The notes under the pieces were generated by a model. It searched no databases. It worked only from the letters and a program-made list of their open reading frames with translations, and had not been told where the DNA came from. Source: Silurus meridionalis (lineage: Eukaryota > Chordata > Actinopteri > Siluriformes > Siluridae). From it: a stretch of 64,000 bases of DNA. Location: the NCBI RefSeq assembly GCF_014805685.1, contig NC_060893.1:9669773-9733772 (forward strand), in the 5' to 3' direction. A program made the translations under genes and the position numbers. Positions within the stretch are counted from its first letter, which is position 1, and every line of letters begins with the position of its first letter. Positions 13,540 to 27,736 of the stretch are shown here, in pieces.

Positions 13540-14345
13540 ATTATGTCTATATTAAGTAACTTTCAGTTAAGTAAAGAGAAAAAACAATCCATCATTACTT
13601 TATCAAATGAAGGTCAGTCAATTCGAAAAATACCAAGAAGGTCAAATGTATTGCAAAGTGTCTCCAAAAACAACAAATGCTATAATTATACTACTTTAGG
13701 ACTAAGTAGTATTCAGGTTAGTCCTACTTTAGGACTACTTTATTCAGGTTATCTTGTTGAATCGCATCAAAGAAACGATTATTGCAGAAGAACAACAAGC
13801 AGAAGAGATTTGTTCAGTCAAGAAACGGACAGAATGGAGATTAGATCATTGAAAAAAATGCTCTTTGGTCTGAAAGTCCAAATTTGAGATTTTTAGTTCT
13901 AACCTCCAAGTCTTTGTTAGACATAGAGTGAACGGAGGGTTTCTGAATGTGTATTTCCCACTGTAAAGCATGCTGGAGGAGGTATGATGGTGTGGGGGTG
14001 GTTTTCTGGTGACACTGTTGATGATTTAGTTTAATTGAGGGCACATTTAACCAGCATGGCTATCACAGCATTTTGCAGTGACATGCCAGCCCATCTAGTT
14101 TGCAATTTGTGTGAGCATCATTTGTTTTCCAACAGGACACTGACCCCAAACACACCACTAGGTTATCTAAAAGCCATTTGTTTAAAAAGTAGTGTTGGAC
14201 AGGAGAGTGAAGTAAAAGCAGCCAAAAAGCACACAACATCTATGGTAAATCCTCAAGATTGTTCAAAAAACATTCCATTCCACCTTATAAGGCTGACTGA
14301 GAGAATGGCAAGACTGCTATAAAAGCAAAAGGTAGCAACTTTGGA
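13540..14345 (+). pseudogene. Tc1 transposase relic
   Basis: The N-terminal helix-turn-helix type segment SKEKKQSIITLSNEGQSIRK is readable at about 13570. Later, in shifting frames, come NKQKRF, an IEGTFNQHGYHSILQ-like stretch (about 14030), FQQDTDPKHTTRL around the second catalytic Asp (about 14127) and a C-terminal AIKAKG (about 14315). The order matches a full Tc1 transposase, with large internal losses and several stops. Confidence 0.78.
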
Positions 14346-14427
14346 GATAAAAAAAAATATAAAACATATTCTGTTTTTTTTTTAAATGTGTTTTTGTTAT
14401 ATATACACATATATATTTATATTCATT

Positions 14428-14570
14428 GGGGTTGTCAACATTAACGTATTACATGTTAATAACGTGTTAATGCAAAATTGAAAATTAATTTTAACGGCAC
14501 AAATTGAATTTACGTGCAATTAATGCAGCGTGCATTTCTTATTTTTCTTTTGCTATTTTCATAAAAAATA
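14428..14570. mobile_element. fragment of a hAT-like non-autonomous element
   Basis: GGGTTGTCAACATTAACG followed by repeated AACGTGTTAATGC- and TAACG-type phrases resembles a very common fish interspersed repeat that begins with a similar 'gggctgtcaa' end. Only one end is visible. Confidence 0.35.
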
Positions 14571-14732
14571 TAAATAAAACAGGCAAAATTAAAACCTTGA
14601 ACGCAACACACATTTATTCACGGCATCCTTTCTTCACTCAGAAATAAAAAATAAACTCCACTTTTATTTAATCGATAAACATTTGTTTTACTGATGCGAC
14701 AAGTCTCAAATCAAGCACTCAAATTTGCGATG

Positions 14733-14738
<6 letters not shown>

Positions 14739-14799
<61 letters not shown>

Positions 14800-14815
14800 G
14801 TATGATATGCTGCAC

Positions 14816-14846
<31 letters not shown>
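14739..14846. repeat. (AT)n plus (TG)n microsatellite
   Basis: About 59 bp of AT alternation, a 22-bp spacer, then about 13 TG units to 14846. Confidence 0.95.
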
Positions 14847-16001
14847 ACAAATACATTTGAATTTAAATTGACACAAACAAGTAGGATGAACACATTTTTC
14901 TCCAAATTACAAGAAATATCCTGCTGCATAGTAGGAAAAAGGCTGGATGTTTTGTTGATATCTCTGGCTTCAAATTTGACACCTGTTTATTGATTGTTAT
15001 TTTAAATAACAGTGGTCCTCTGAGACAGCTGTAATTCTCCACAACGCAGAAAAAAAGGTCACCAAGTCACAACTGTCAAACACAGACACAGGGCATACTG
15101 CAGCTCTACAGGGACCACTGACTCCACTGCAAAAACCAGAATTCGATTTTATACACAGTCATTTGGGAGTCTAAGAGGTTAAACTGGTGCTGCTGTCAAT
15201 GGGTGGAAGAATGGTCTACACCCTCTCAGGCTAGGAGCTGTCATTGTCTTTACAAAATACATATGGTTTGGACATGGTGGATCTGCTTCAGTGATATTAC
15301 AGTAAACAAAGAACTGAATGAGGCATTCCGAATGTCTGTCTAGTCTTTGTGTCAACCTTACATGAACAGGTATGCGGTAATGCATCATCACTATCACTTA
15401 ACTATATCAATAAAAGTTATTCCATCTAGCTTTTGCACATTTTATACAATAAAAATCTATTTAAATTCAACCGTTCACATCAAATGTATATTTATATCTA
15501 TTCTGATTATTACAAGTTACATAAGTGTCATTATTTGACAGTAATTGCCCCACAATTAAGCAGAATTAGGACAATTTTCATGACTATGACCACACACATG
15601 AATAATTATATGCCTGGTTATTTTTAGTGACATGACCACTGTGATTCGAAATAACAGCTTACTATACAGATATAAAGAAAACATTTCAGTTGTGGTCATG
15701 TGCGTTTATAAATTATTAGCTTTAATACTCTTTATATTATATACTATTTAAATAGACATATTTAGCTTTAGCTACAGAGCTATCAACACATTCAAAAAGG
15801 GGTTTTACATTCTCAGATTTGTTTTTTTTTTATTCTATCGCTAATCACATCAAACTCAACAGCAGTATTTATTTATATATAGCCATAAATTATTAATTGA
15901 CAGTTTAAGATTAATAGGTAATTTATCACTATTTTATCATGTTAGGTGCTAAAAGTAAAACTGTCCCATGTGGAAATCTGATGTATAACAACATATGCAA
16001 A

Positions 16002-16002
<1 letters not shown>

Positions 16003-16075
<73 letters not shown>

Positions 16076-16160
16076 GTTACGTTAATGTTACATGTTCATT
16101 TATATATTTTACATGTATGTATGTGTGTGTGTGTGTGTGCCTGTGTGCGTGTGTGTGTTT
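16003..16160. repeat. (AT)n plus (TG)n microsatellite
   Basis: AT alternation at 16003-16060, a short AC run, a 40-bp spacer and a TG-rich tract at about 16122-16160. The arrangement resembles the tract at 14739-14846. Confidence 0.93.
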
Positions 16161-18254
16161 ACTCTTTCCTAATAACTTATAACTTTCTATAACTACCTCA
16201 CATTTCCTTCATTCTAGGAAATAATTGGTTAAAAACATTTCATTTTCAAACATTTATTGTTTGAAAGAAACAAGCAGCAGGACATAATGCAGTACAATCA
16301 AAGCAATTGTTTAAAACCTGTGTGCCAACAAGTAACAGGGATCAACAAGGAAACAAATCTAACATTAAACATAACGCAACAAAAATAACACTGCAACATT
16401 AAACATTACTTTCACATTTTTAAGAGTAACATTGTGATATTACTGCATGGTGCACAGTAAACAATTTGCACTTCCTCCTGATCTGTAACTTGAAACTCTG
16501 CAAACTGGTGTCAAAAAGTTTGAAATAATGTCAATCCCGAAATTCACATATCTAAAAGTCAAAAAAGTTAGAGAAAACAAGAGACATCAACCCTTTCACA
16601 AAAAAATTACACGAGTGAAGTTAATTAAAATAAATAAATAAATAAATGAAAAACACGAAAAGGAAAAGAAAGGAAAGGAACAGATATTTAGTGATTGTCC
16701 CAAACCGGAGTAAAAACAATGGAAAAACTGTGGAATGATGTAACACCGATGAGATCTTTAAAACAGTAAAATTAGATAACAGTTATATATTTTTTTCTAA
16801 TGAAGTTACAACCTAGCATGACAATGCATGTTTCACTTCACGTACACAATAAGTTTTAATGTGAAATCAAACCTTGAAATGTAGATAACCTTCATATACC
16901 GTCGATTTAGTGTGTGCACAATGTTTTGGCATATTTGCAAAAGGATATTTCTAACAAAGTAAAATAAACGTCAAGATCACAAATCATACACACATGATTT
17001 GCTTAAATATGATGAATAAAGGCGACTGTATCTCTTACAATGATTCAAGTTACAAATATTTGCTAACAGAATTCTTTTAAAGAGAAATCCTATAAAATGT
17101 TTACACTCAGAGAACATTCATGTTTGAAGGTTTAAAATGTGAAAATCCCAACAATCCCTGCCTCAGCCTGGTCTTTAATCTAAATTATTGCTGCTGTGAA
17201 TTCAACTCCTTCCAAACGAAGGTATAAAAAGAAACGAATTTCATTTTGACGTACATGTGTACAATAAAGCCTGTATTTTTCCTTATTCTCTATATTCATC
17301 ACACAACGTAGGTTCTCTGTGAGAGCCTCAAAATTGCATCACCCTGGTTTATACTTGACATACACATTTGAATTTCATCTATGCTCTATGGGGAAACAAA
17401 CTATAAAAAAAAGAATCTTTCTGGCTGAAAGCTCAAGGGGATCATTTTAAAATAATCACACCACTGCTTTTGAGGATTCCCTTTGAGTAAACTCCTCGTC
17501 AGGTAAATAAACAAATAAAAACAATAAACACTGATCATAGTGTAGTAATAGCCATATATATGCCTAATCTGTAGAAAGCTAATTGCATATACTGGTAATC
17601 GTACTCCCGTTTTAAAAAGCTGATACTTTACAACATACCATATTCCAGGAACTAATAAATACACTGTAGCTTGGCATTTAATGTCTTCATTTTATGCCAG
17701 TACAAATGTCAGACATTATTACTAATAAATTAGCCACCATGTGATTTCCTCTCACCCTGCTGTTTGGCCTAATTGGTGGATTAAAATCTTATTCAATTAT
17801 TTACTAGCAACAGAGTGCACAGCGGCTTGTATTCCTCAGTTAAGAGTTTAATAAATATAGAGGGGTGCTCAGAGAATTCGACTGTGTAATGAAAGCTAAT
17901 ATCAGCAGAATTCACTCTAGAGATTGGAATTAAAAAGCATGTGGTAGTCATGACTGTGAAAAGGCAGATGGTCATCAGGTACTGTTTATTAATTCTTTTG
18001 AGATAAGGGGAGAGAAAAAATCAGTTAATAATTACAATTGAGGATATGTTTTGCTTCAATTAATGATAATTCAAATAAAACCATGCTGTATCTTGTAGAA
18101 CTGGGCAGCTTTGATGAGATCCTACATAAGAAGACCCCACCTGTTGCATACATTTTAGCCAAAAGAAGGAATCTGAGCCTACATTAGACATGGGATCACC
18201 AAACCTAGAGAGCTGAATATTAGAAAAAAACAATGTTTTTCCAAACTTCAACCC

Positions 18255-18400
18255 TCCAGTTCTGGTAAAGGGGTGGATCTAGAAAATCATTTATGGGGTG
18301 GCAAGAAAGTGGCATGACAATTATGAGGGGTGGCAACACAAGCAAATATCCTTGCATGGTTCTTGTAGATTCAAGGAATTACACACATATTTAGTGTACA
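18255..18400. repeat. possible interspersed repeat
   Basis: Two phrases of the type GGGGTGGCAA occur at about 18296 and 18329, as in a common fish interspersed repeat. There is no coding content or visible ends. Confidence 0.25.
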
Positions 18401-19226
18401 CACTTGTTTGCACATTAAATAAAGCCTGATGTGTGATTGACTTCACCTGAAAGACAAATTAAATGAGATAGTAAGTTATATTTAACTTCTGTTTCTTAAG
18501 TCCTACACTAACCAGTAGTGAGTTTAAGACTATGCCAAGGTTAATTTACTAAGCATGACAGGTTATATATACAGCAGATACAAAGCCTTAATAAATCACG
18601 TATTAGTTTACTTAAGTCAAAACCACTTAAATACACAGAAACCACATTTAAATCAGCATACCGACGGACACTGCCAAATGCGTTGTTGACATCTCTAGTC
18701 GAAGATTTGGACAAACCTGAAGCCGCAAGCCACTGAACAACATACTTTAAAAAATAATAATTTGGAGTAAAGCTGTTGAGCCAGATAGAGTTATTTGTTT
18801 GTGATCAGAAAAAGCTGTTTGAGCTGGTTGCATTGAATGTGTTTGATTCATTAAAACAGAGCAGTTTGTAAGAGTGTTTGTTCGGACTACGTTTTAAGAG
18901 AAAGATCGGATTCATTTACCATCATTTACAGGTACCTGTTTGTGCTGCACGATTAATTGTATCACAATCGCGATGCCAGCTTGAGCGATTGTATGAAAGC
19001 AAATGTTGTGATTTAATGAAATAAATAAGTGCATGTGTGGACACATACTTTCTGAGAACAGTTTGCAGTTTTTTTTTACGCCGCTAACAAAACAAAAAGA
19101 CCAGATCGTCTCAGTTTAGGCAGTGCACAAGCAGACTTGAACTGGTAGCCAAAACAACTCTGTTATACTTTTTTGCTTCCTCTGTTATATGGCGATATTT
19201 TCCCTTTAAGATTACAAACACTGAGC

Positions 19227-19229
<3 letters not shown>

Positions 19230-19270
<41 letters not shown>
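19230..19270. repeat. (GA)n microsatellite
   Basis: About 20 uninterrupted GA units. Confidence 0.95.
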
Positions 19271-19274
<4 letters not shown>

Positions 19275-19329
19275 TGTGCAAGATTTGCTCATTTAAAGTT
19301 GCTACATCACATGACACTATGACAAATCT

Positions 19330-19640
19330 GTAACAGATCTCACTTTCCTTGTCCTGGTAATCCAGTGCTCGCTGTAGCCTCAGATTCCTGATCTTGGCTC
19401 ATAGGACAGAAATGTGGATTCTGCTGCTGCAAACCATCCTATTGTGGAGTTATAAATGTTTGGATATACTTCTCTGTTCACTATGGTTGTAAAGGTTGGC
19501 TATTTGTGTTCTCTTAGTCTTCCTGTGATCTCTAACCTGTCTAGTCCTAGTCTTTGACCTTTCACAACAGCAAGTTCTGCAAACTTCTGTAAAACTGCTG
19601 CTCACTTTGGATTTTTTGTTTTTCTTATCAGCGGTAAAAG
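19330..19640. mobile_element. degenerate fish DNA-transposon repeat
   Basis: The series CTGGATTCTGCTGCTG-like, ATACTTCTCTGTTCACTATGG, GGTTGGCTATTTGTGTTCTC, CTTCCTGTGATCTCTAACCT and ACTGCTGCTCACTTTGGATT follows, in order, a very widespread teleost repeat from memory. In complete copies that repeat ends at a 'cactttattaggtacac'-type terminus. Neither end is preserved. Confidence 0.5.
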
Positions 19641-22600
19641 GACAGCGCCTTACAACTCATATCTGAGCACATACTTCAAGATTTCAATCCCCAGCCAATG
19701 TACTGTGTTATATTTAATCTGTTGGCTTCTCAATCCTATATTCCACAACAGAAGTGAATAGAAATCTCTCCTCTTTTCATCTCTTCTGACAGAACGAATC
19801 ACAACTCCCCAGGTTTCGGATCAAATATAGTTTTCTAAGTTTGAACAGCACAGAATGTAGTTTGCAGTGCACATGATGGAGTTGAAAATCTAGAGCATGC
19901 TGACTTCATGATGATCCTATATTCCACTTTTCCGAACCATTTCCTTTTGTTTTATCAATCCAGCAAAAGACACTCAACTTTTTTAATAAACCCGACATCA
20001 ATATATTTCTTAATCATTGCTCTTATTCTAGGATTTACTATTAGCATGGCAAAATTAATCTGATTCTGCTCAGTCCACTGTCAACACTGAAAGAACTTGC
20101 ACCCTATGAATATTGCACTGTGCACTGTGCCAACCTCTCATCCTCTCAGGCTTTCTCACACAGACAAGCTGAACAGCAGCAACTTTAAAAAAAATGTAAA
20201 TAATAAAATAAAAAAAATCACCCAATACAAGTAGAACTAATGACAAACTACGAGGTCAGTGCACTGCAGAAGAATCACTGGAAAAGCTTGACTACACTGA
20301 ATAGAGAAGCACAGAATCATGACATTGGCTTTGGAGATCCTGAAAATTAAACTTGTCAGAGGAGAATCTCTGACTAATTCCCTCACCAACCTTCAAGGCT
20401 ATTTTTCATACAAAAAGCAGCTCAGAGTGAAATGTAAAATGAAAAAGGAAAAATATGGCAAACCAAAAGTCTTATGACAAAATGTAATGCAAATGTTTAT
20501 CCCCAGCCACTCAATATAAAGGTACTCCTCTGAGAAGGAATAAAGCAAACAGGTATTCTTGTAAACCAGGAAACAGAGTCTGATATATTTTGTTAATAAG
20601 CTTAGCCAGTAACCATTCATAGAAACACGCCATTTGACTGACATGGTAGATCCTCCAAACCTGTCAGGGAACATGCAGTAGATTTTTTTTTAACAATCTA
20701 GTAAGTAAATGTCAAACAATCAGACTGCAATTTTTGAAAGATACTAAAGTCGAGACTACTGCACACAAGTACCAGTATATAAAAAGCGACTTTTTTTTTT
20801 TTTTTACACAGCAATTGTAATACCAAGTAAAAAAATACCAAGCATACTGACACTAAGATTTCACCCAAAAAGACACTTGTGGCACTTTTTCTTTTGGTGT
20901 AGTGGAAGACTACACCAAAACTACATGTAATAGACAGCCATCGTGCATCATGGGATGTGCAAAATATTTTTTACTCATTAGGCAGTTAAAAAACAAAACA
21001 AAAATCATACTGTTTCACCCCATACATGTTTTTATTTCATGTATTATTATTTATTGTTAGTTATCTGTCATGATCCCTATTGCAGAATTCTTTATTTCCT
21101 ACCTCGATGTTGTTTAAAAGACCCTTAACACAGTCTATAACATGCCCTGAGAAACAGCGTTTTCTTTTAAAACCTTTTAAAATACTTGTCATCTCTAATG
21201 TGAAAAACTAACTTAAAAAATAGAACTCTATTTCTGCCTTTGACAAATAATTGTCTGGTACATTAATATGAAGTCGTTGCACACCAACATTTCAGAGCAA
21301 AGGTTTTTTTTTAGTTTGGGTTGTAATTCCCAGATGTGCTATACTCAGCTTATACAGACAATCAAGTTGACATCTAGAGACATTTGTGTTAGCTCAGAAT
21401 ATTACTACCTAATTTTTCCCAAGCTTACCGAAAATCAATGCTTTCCAAAATGGCAGGTACAAAGCTATAGATCATTATTTGACCTGCATGAGTAAGGTGA
21501 TTTGCAGACATTTTACATAAGTTGGTAAAATACCATAAAGCACAATCAAGACTATATTAAAAATGTATAGTTGGGAAAGGTGAGGACATTTCCAGAAGGA
21601 AAATAAACATACTGCACTGTGTTCAACCCATTTCATTTGTTATTCATGTATATATTGATCTAAATATCAGCCCTAGCATTTTTAATAAAGTTAGCCCAAC
21701 ATTTTAATGCAATAACTTTTAGTCTATAGTGAAAGCATGGTCCTTTTTCATTACTGGTCATTTTCTGCAAATCTTGTTTCATATATTATTGTGCCTCAGC
21801 TTTGCCAGGCAAATTTTTCTTTATTTTTATATATATAAATGCTAATAAAGAAACTTGCCATTGAAAAAACTCAACCTGCAGGAGCCATCAGTCAACCCTA
21901 GGTGGGCTTGATTGGCTAGTTTACCCCACACACACTCATTCAGTGCTAGGGGCTAATCTGACTGATGTAATGCATTATTATTTGAAGATAGAAATGACAA
22001 AAAAGGCACAAGAAGTAGCAAAGGGTAATTTACTTTTTCCTCTGGAGAAAAGTGATTTTCTTTTCAAGAAGTGATTTAAGTTGTTTTGAGCCTTTTCATT
22101 TCAAATGGCATTTGGGTAATTAAAATGTTTTTCTCCATCACATCTTCAACATGTTGATTTCTTTTTTGTACTCCTGTTTGAGGCAGTGAAATTTTTCCCA
22201 AGTGCATAGGTGGCTTTAGTCCATATAACCACAGAACAACAATCTACAATAAGTCTACAATAGAGGCACAAACTGTGATAATACACTTTGACAACCCTGG
22301 CATGTTAAATGCTTGGGAAAGGCTAAAAATGGCAGTTCTTTCATTTACACACAATAGCTCTATAATCAGTGATGATGATTTGACAGGCCTTAAAAAAATA
22401 CTCAAAAAGGACTACTTTAAAAGAGCCCATCTTTGCTGTTATGCTTTTTTCAAAATCTATCACTTCACACAGCCCCAACATTAACAAACCCAAAATTCCT
22501 CACATCACATCATGGAGTACGAGGTGTAAGATGTATATGTATATGATAGATGCATATACATGATGACACATCCATAATTGCGTACATGTATCATCAAGCT

Positions 22601-23319
22601 ACATCTGGCAACCAGCTCTCCAAATCCATCTTAAGCACAGATGGCACATGATTTTTATGCGCTCCATATGGCATCGTGAAAGATGAGCAGAATTGCAGTT
22701 GACCAGAAACGAACTGCTTATTAGCAACATTGATCTGTGGATTGCAGTAGTGTTAGCTAGGAGGCAACACCTTTTTAAAGTTTAGAAACATTATTAAGAG
22801 CACACAAAATCACATCTTTTACAAATACCAGGATAGAAAATCCCAACTCAAACAAATTTTAAATGTGAGATATTGTGGCATCTTATCAGACAATTAAAAA
22901 AAGCAATCAGGTGTAAAAGGGGCACCAGGTGCATTCGGACCATACTTTACTTTTGTTTCCAGAGTAGATGGCTTGGCTTTGTTTTTCAGTTAGGCTTTAA
23001 CACACTAAAAGATACTATTACATTTTTCTTAATAAACCCAGTCTCCACTGCTTTCTGCAAGGCCGTATCCTGCAGCTTTCATTCATAAAACACAATGTCC
23101 TAACTGATGAATGCACCTGAAGGAAGAGAAGCTTGGTATGATGATGGTCTTTTATTGTGCTGCATAGAGTGTGTTGTAGGTTCATGAAAGGAATATGTCT
23201 GCTTGTTGAATAACCTAAAACAAAGGTCCCCAACCAAGTGGCCATTGAAGAGATACTATAGGGTTGCAAGGACCTTCTGAAGAAACTGTTTGTAGATATG
23301 ATACTGTAGTATTTATATA

Positions 23320-24340
23320 CAGTATCTCACAAAAGTGAATACACCCCTCACATTTCAGAAACAAATTCACATTTTATTTCTCAGAGGAAAATTCTATAAA
23401 AATAGAAATTGGAGAAATTTAGAGTAGTCAATGTGCAGCTTGTACAGCAGTACAGATTTATTGTCTCTGAAAATAACTGAACATGCAGCCATAATTGTCT
23501 ATATAACTGGCAACAAAAGAGAGTACACCCTAAGTGAACATGTCGAAATTGTGTCCAAAGTATAAATATTTTGTGTGAGCAACATGGTTATCTAGCGTTG
23601 CCTTAATCCTCCTGGCATGGAATTGACCAGAGCTGCACAAGTTGTTGCTGGGATCCTGTTCCACTCCTCCATAATGACATCACGGGTCTGCTGGATGTTA
23701 GACACATGAGGATGCCCCACAGGTGCTCAATAGGGTTCAGGTCTGGAGACATACTTGGCTACTTCATCACCTCCAGCTTTCTCAGCAAGGCAGTTGTCAT
23801 TTCGACGATGTGTTCAGGGGCGCTATTTTGTCGGAAATCTGCAGTTTGGCCCAGTTTCTAAAGGGAGGGCATCATGTTCTGCTTCAAAATGCCACAGTAA
23901 ATCTTGAAATCCATGTTTCCCCTCAATGAACCACAGCTCCCCAATACCAGCAGCACCACCAGCAGATCCAGATCATGATGCTACCACCACCATGATTGAA
24001 TGTAGGCAAGACATGGTACATCATTCTTGGTACTCCTCACCAGGGTGTTGCCACACATGCCAAACACCATTTGAGCCATACAAGTTTATCTTAGTCTTAT
24101 CAGACCACAGGACATGGTTCCAGTAATTCATGCTCTTGGACAGGCCGTCTTGTAAACCAGCTTCAGACAAGGCTTTATTCTGGGTGAAGGTCTTGCAAAC
24201 TGACTTGTTGCAGTGTCTGAGCACTGATGAGTGGAAGTGGAATGTTAAACATCCAGTGGTCAGTATGAGAGAATTGTACTCAAAGCACCAAATTTTAACT
24301 GCACTAAAACAATTTGTAAGTGAATACATAGTTTAAAATG
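23320..24340 (-). pseudogene. Tc1-like transposon relic with left terminal repeat
   Basis: A Tc1-type end, CAGTATCTCACAAAAGTGAA, begins at 23320 after a TA. On the minus strand the coding part reads AGLQDGLSKSMNYWNHVLW then SDKTKINLYGSNGVWHVW (about 24230-24050) and GELWFIEG. Later, after losses, it reads VSNIQQTRDVIMEEWNRIPA and ALVNSMPGG (about 23720-23610). This is the Tc1 order around catalytic Asp 1 and the C-terminus. The second Asp region (QHDNDPKH in relatives) is destroyed, the residue after the first Asp is Lys instead of Glu, and the 5' third plus the right terminal repeat are missing. Confidence 0.85.
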
Positions 24341-24343
24341 TTC

Positions 24344-24470
24344 AGAAAATTCGGACCCCCTGCGGATTCCTGCAAAATTTTAAGAAAATCCAAAACATGC
24401 TTTTAGTCAGGTTCCAAATGAGAACCCGGGAATTTTCCGAGCCGCAAGTTCCAAACCACAAATTACATGC
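24344..24470 (+). mobile_element. fragment of the pogo-like MITE family also seen at 40.84 kb
   Basis: Shares GATTCCTGC, AATTTTCCGAGC and GAGTTCCAAAC/CAAGTTCCAAAC phrases in the same order with 41050-41130. It abuts the end of the Tc1 relic on its left side, so one element probably interrupted the other. No terminal repeat remains. Confidence 0.55.
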
Positions 24471-24695
24471 TAAAATATGTATTAATAATAATATATAATG
24501 ATTTTTTTTTGTATTTCAATTTTATTCAACAGCATTTTTTATATTATTAAGAACAAAACGATTGAATGTTGTATCAAAAGAGATCACAGCTCCATTCTTA
24601 GTTCTTAAATCCAACAGGTTGCTTGGTAACCTGACTTGTCCTCCTAAGTGTTCTGATGTTATGAGTGTATTTGTGTGTATGTCTATGTGTGTAAT

Positions 24696-24698
<3 letters not shown>

Positions 24699-24742
<44 letters not shown>
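24699..24742. repeat. (GA)n microsatellite
   Basis: About 22 GA units. Confidence 0.95.
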
Positions 24743-24745
<3 letters not shown>

Positions 24746-25200
24746 TGGAGGGTGAAATGGATGTGGCTGTGCATTAATTCTGTATTAAAAAATTTTCCCT
24801 GCTGTTTGAGCCTTACTGAGGGTATACACTATGTTTTGGGAAAAATACTTCAGTACTCCGTCCTTAAGGGTAACAGCATGCAATAAACACAAGTCCATAG
24901 TCAGATGGCTGTTTGCGCCAGTAAAGGAAACTAGCCAAGCTATACCAATATGTATAGGAAGATGTACGTCAGACACTTTTCTTTAGTGTGGTTAGTAAAG
25001 CTCAGCTGCTGGATCCTTTATTGGTCACAAGGTTCACACCTACATACATTTCTCACAGCACTGCCTGATTCTCAAGGCATAAATCTATGCACTCTAAATA
25101 GCAAGAGTCTCTCCATGTCTAATTAAAATGGCCTAATCTAGCAGAGATGTTCTTGAGTTTATATGAATGCTATATATACTCTCACTCTCTCTCACTCTTA

Positions 25201-25203
25201 CTT

Positions 25204-25249
<46 letters not shown>
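25201..25249. repeat. (TC)n microsatellite
   Basis: Near-pure TC run immediately 5' of the pogo-like MITE copy at 25268. Confidence 0.93.
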
Positions 25250-25252
<3 letters not shown>

Positions 25253-25267
25253 TATACATTATATATA

Positions 25268-25950
25268 CAGTGGAACCCGGTTATGTCGATGTCCTGGGGG
25301 TCGCCAAAAAGCATCGAGATAACCGATGATCGAGATAAACGAAAATCAAAATGGCGGCAGTGTATTAACGTGCTTGAAATTTCTTTATGTACATGATGTG
25401 CGTTAATAGATGAGAATGTGCATGCACGTGTTTTTGAAGGGTTTTTTTACACAACAGCGTTGCCGCGATTTGTTTGATGAAGGCATGCTATAAAAATACA
25501 TACAGGACACGTTTATCTGTCAGGAATCCCCCTGCCACGCCCCCTTTGGCCCCCTTCAGCGTGTCAGGTGCTTTCTCGGCCGCTTTCTCTGAAGCTCCGC
25601 TTCAATCGCGCACATATGGTGCTCGTTTATCATCATCACCAGCTCCTATTTAAACTTCCACACTCTCACCGTCCGTTATTGTTGGTATATGTTGGTTCAC
25701 GGCGGTCGTTGTTATCGCGCATGTGTATCCCGGTACGTGCCTTCCCACCGGCACTCTCTCAATGGCTGCTCTTTTCTTCCCAATGCGCATCGCGGATTCC
25801 CCCCCGATCCTGCCGGTGTGCATTCTATACGTTTGCTTTCTCCTCCCGTTTATCGCATAACATTTAACAACAAAAGGCATATGTGCACTAACTAACAGCA
25901 GAGATTCACCAGTATACAATACAACACCTGTAGCATCTGTAAGCCTGTTG
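25268..25950 (+). mobile_element. pogo/Tigger-like MITE, copy 1 (truncated)
   Basis: Starts CAGTGGAACCCGGTTATGTC after a TA, a pogo/Tigger-type terminal repeat and target. It runs about 680 bp and matches, in reverse complement, the right two thirds of the complete element at 37135-38073 with only scattered differences. The match ends near 25950, so the second terminal repeat is lost. ORFs within both copies are not conserved as protein and look like chance. No transposase is encoded. Confidence 0.8.
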
Positions 25951-27736
25951 TTTTAGCTCTACACAGAAGACACTTGGGTTTGAGATTAAAGGATGAATAT
26001 GAGACATCAGACAGGCTTTCATACCCTGACATTTACAGCTACATTCATTACATTACGTCTGCAGACCGCCAAAAGTATTTAAACAAATATACTTAAAGTA
26101 AATTCAAATAAAAAGATCTGATATCACCAGACTGATGCATGCTTCTTTAGGCTTGTTTCACAACTTCATTCAAGTGGTGCTGTTTTTTTTAGCCCTCAGA
26201 TTCCAGCCTTCGATATTGGTATTGCTGACTAGTGTTTCAGATCTTATGATCTAGCCACTGGATTCAATATATCAAATAAATCAAAATCAACAATCAATGC
26301 TAACTATCTCACTGTGGATATAAGAACATCAACTCTCTTAAAAGATCACTTACTGAACGTGGATAGTAGTAGCCTAAAATTACTAAATATTTTCAAACTT
26401 CTGTGTAAAAGTAATTATCATACACCCATCATGAATGTCGTGCTTTGATTACCCACAAATAAACACTGCACATTTCTGTAGGACTTTCCATACAGAATCC
26501 ATGGTCAGAAAGCACTTATACAGCATGTATAAAATTTCATTACCAAAAGCTATTGATCAGGGTACTAAAGAATTTCTAAAACCATTAGACATCAAATAGA
26601 ACTCTTTAAAATGTCCCATTCAACAAGTGGAGAAAATGAGGCATTCCTGTATATACAGGCCAAAAGAGGTTTCTCTCATCTGTTCTACCACACAGAGTAC
26701 TTTTTAAATACTCTCTTTTTATGTGCTGTGGTTGAGTCTGATTGTTTTGTTCCTTACTATTCATTGGTAAATCTGACTCAGGGGATTCAAATTACCTGTA
26801 TTTCTGCCAATACGCTGTTCCGAAACTGGAGTTGGTTTTCACTCTACACACTCATTTTCTTCACTTGGATTTAGATTTCCCACACCTTTTTTTCTGCTAT
26901 ACATAAAAGGATTAACCATACTGCAAGCCTTGTTCTTGTGCAGCTGGTGTCAAAATCATTTGGATGCCAAATAAGTGGCACCTGATGTGTGCTCACTGCC
27001 TTGGCAACATGTAAAAAAAAAAATTTTAGTGACTCACACATCCCTGGCAAAAGTAATGCTGACCCAACACACTCCCTGTCAGATTCAGACCCTGATACAG
27101 AGTCAAGTCAGATTCCAGTCATAGAGCATGAACACCTTGCTAGTGATAAACACTCATGGTAGACAATAACTCAAGCATAAGCCCAGAAAATGGTTACTTT
27201 CTTATGAAATTAATGATTTCGCAGGAGACAATGGCTCAGCTAAAATCAGTGATTCAGGAACTAAAACTGTGCAACTTATTATTGAAGGTTTATTTCCTTC
27301 AAAATAATCCTCAGTATATCCCATTTGCTTGTTCTCATTCAGGAGAAGAGTGTGAGGATGCTATGTCTCATATATAGTTTTCAACTCTGGCCTCAGTAAC
27401 AGACAAAATAACTCAGTCAGACTGCTTTTACTTCAATCTAAATTGATCTAATCTCCTGTTAAGGAGCTGATACACCTTACTTTCTGCACTGACATCCAGC
27501 CCAGAGTCAAATATGGTTAGTACAATCCACACTGCTGTTTCAGCCCTCCATGATTAAATCAAACCTGTAAAATCTGACCTGTGTGTTGTGGTTGCTCTTT
27601 GAGCTTTGAACCAAAGAAACTCCGGAAAGGAGAACACAGGTTCAAAATCATGGAACCCAATGGACTGTTTACTCAGCATGAATGTATAAAGTGTCCCAGA
27701 AAATGCCCTTGACGTGTTAAAAGATACCCATTAGAC

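Noticed and set aside
18060..18251. 63-codon minus-strand ORF with a transposase-like feel (FSNIQLSRFGDPMSNVGSDS)
   Set aside because: Similarity to any transposase could not be supported, and no flanking terminal repeats are present.
25568..25919. Several ORFs of 68-99 codons within the pogo-like MITE, echoed at 37419-37770
   Set aside because: Both copies are the same repeat. The frames carry different insertions and deletions, and no transposase or other domain is visible.
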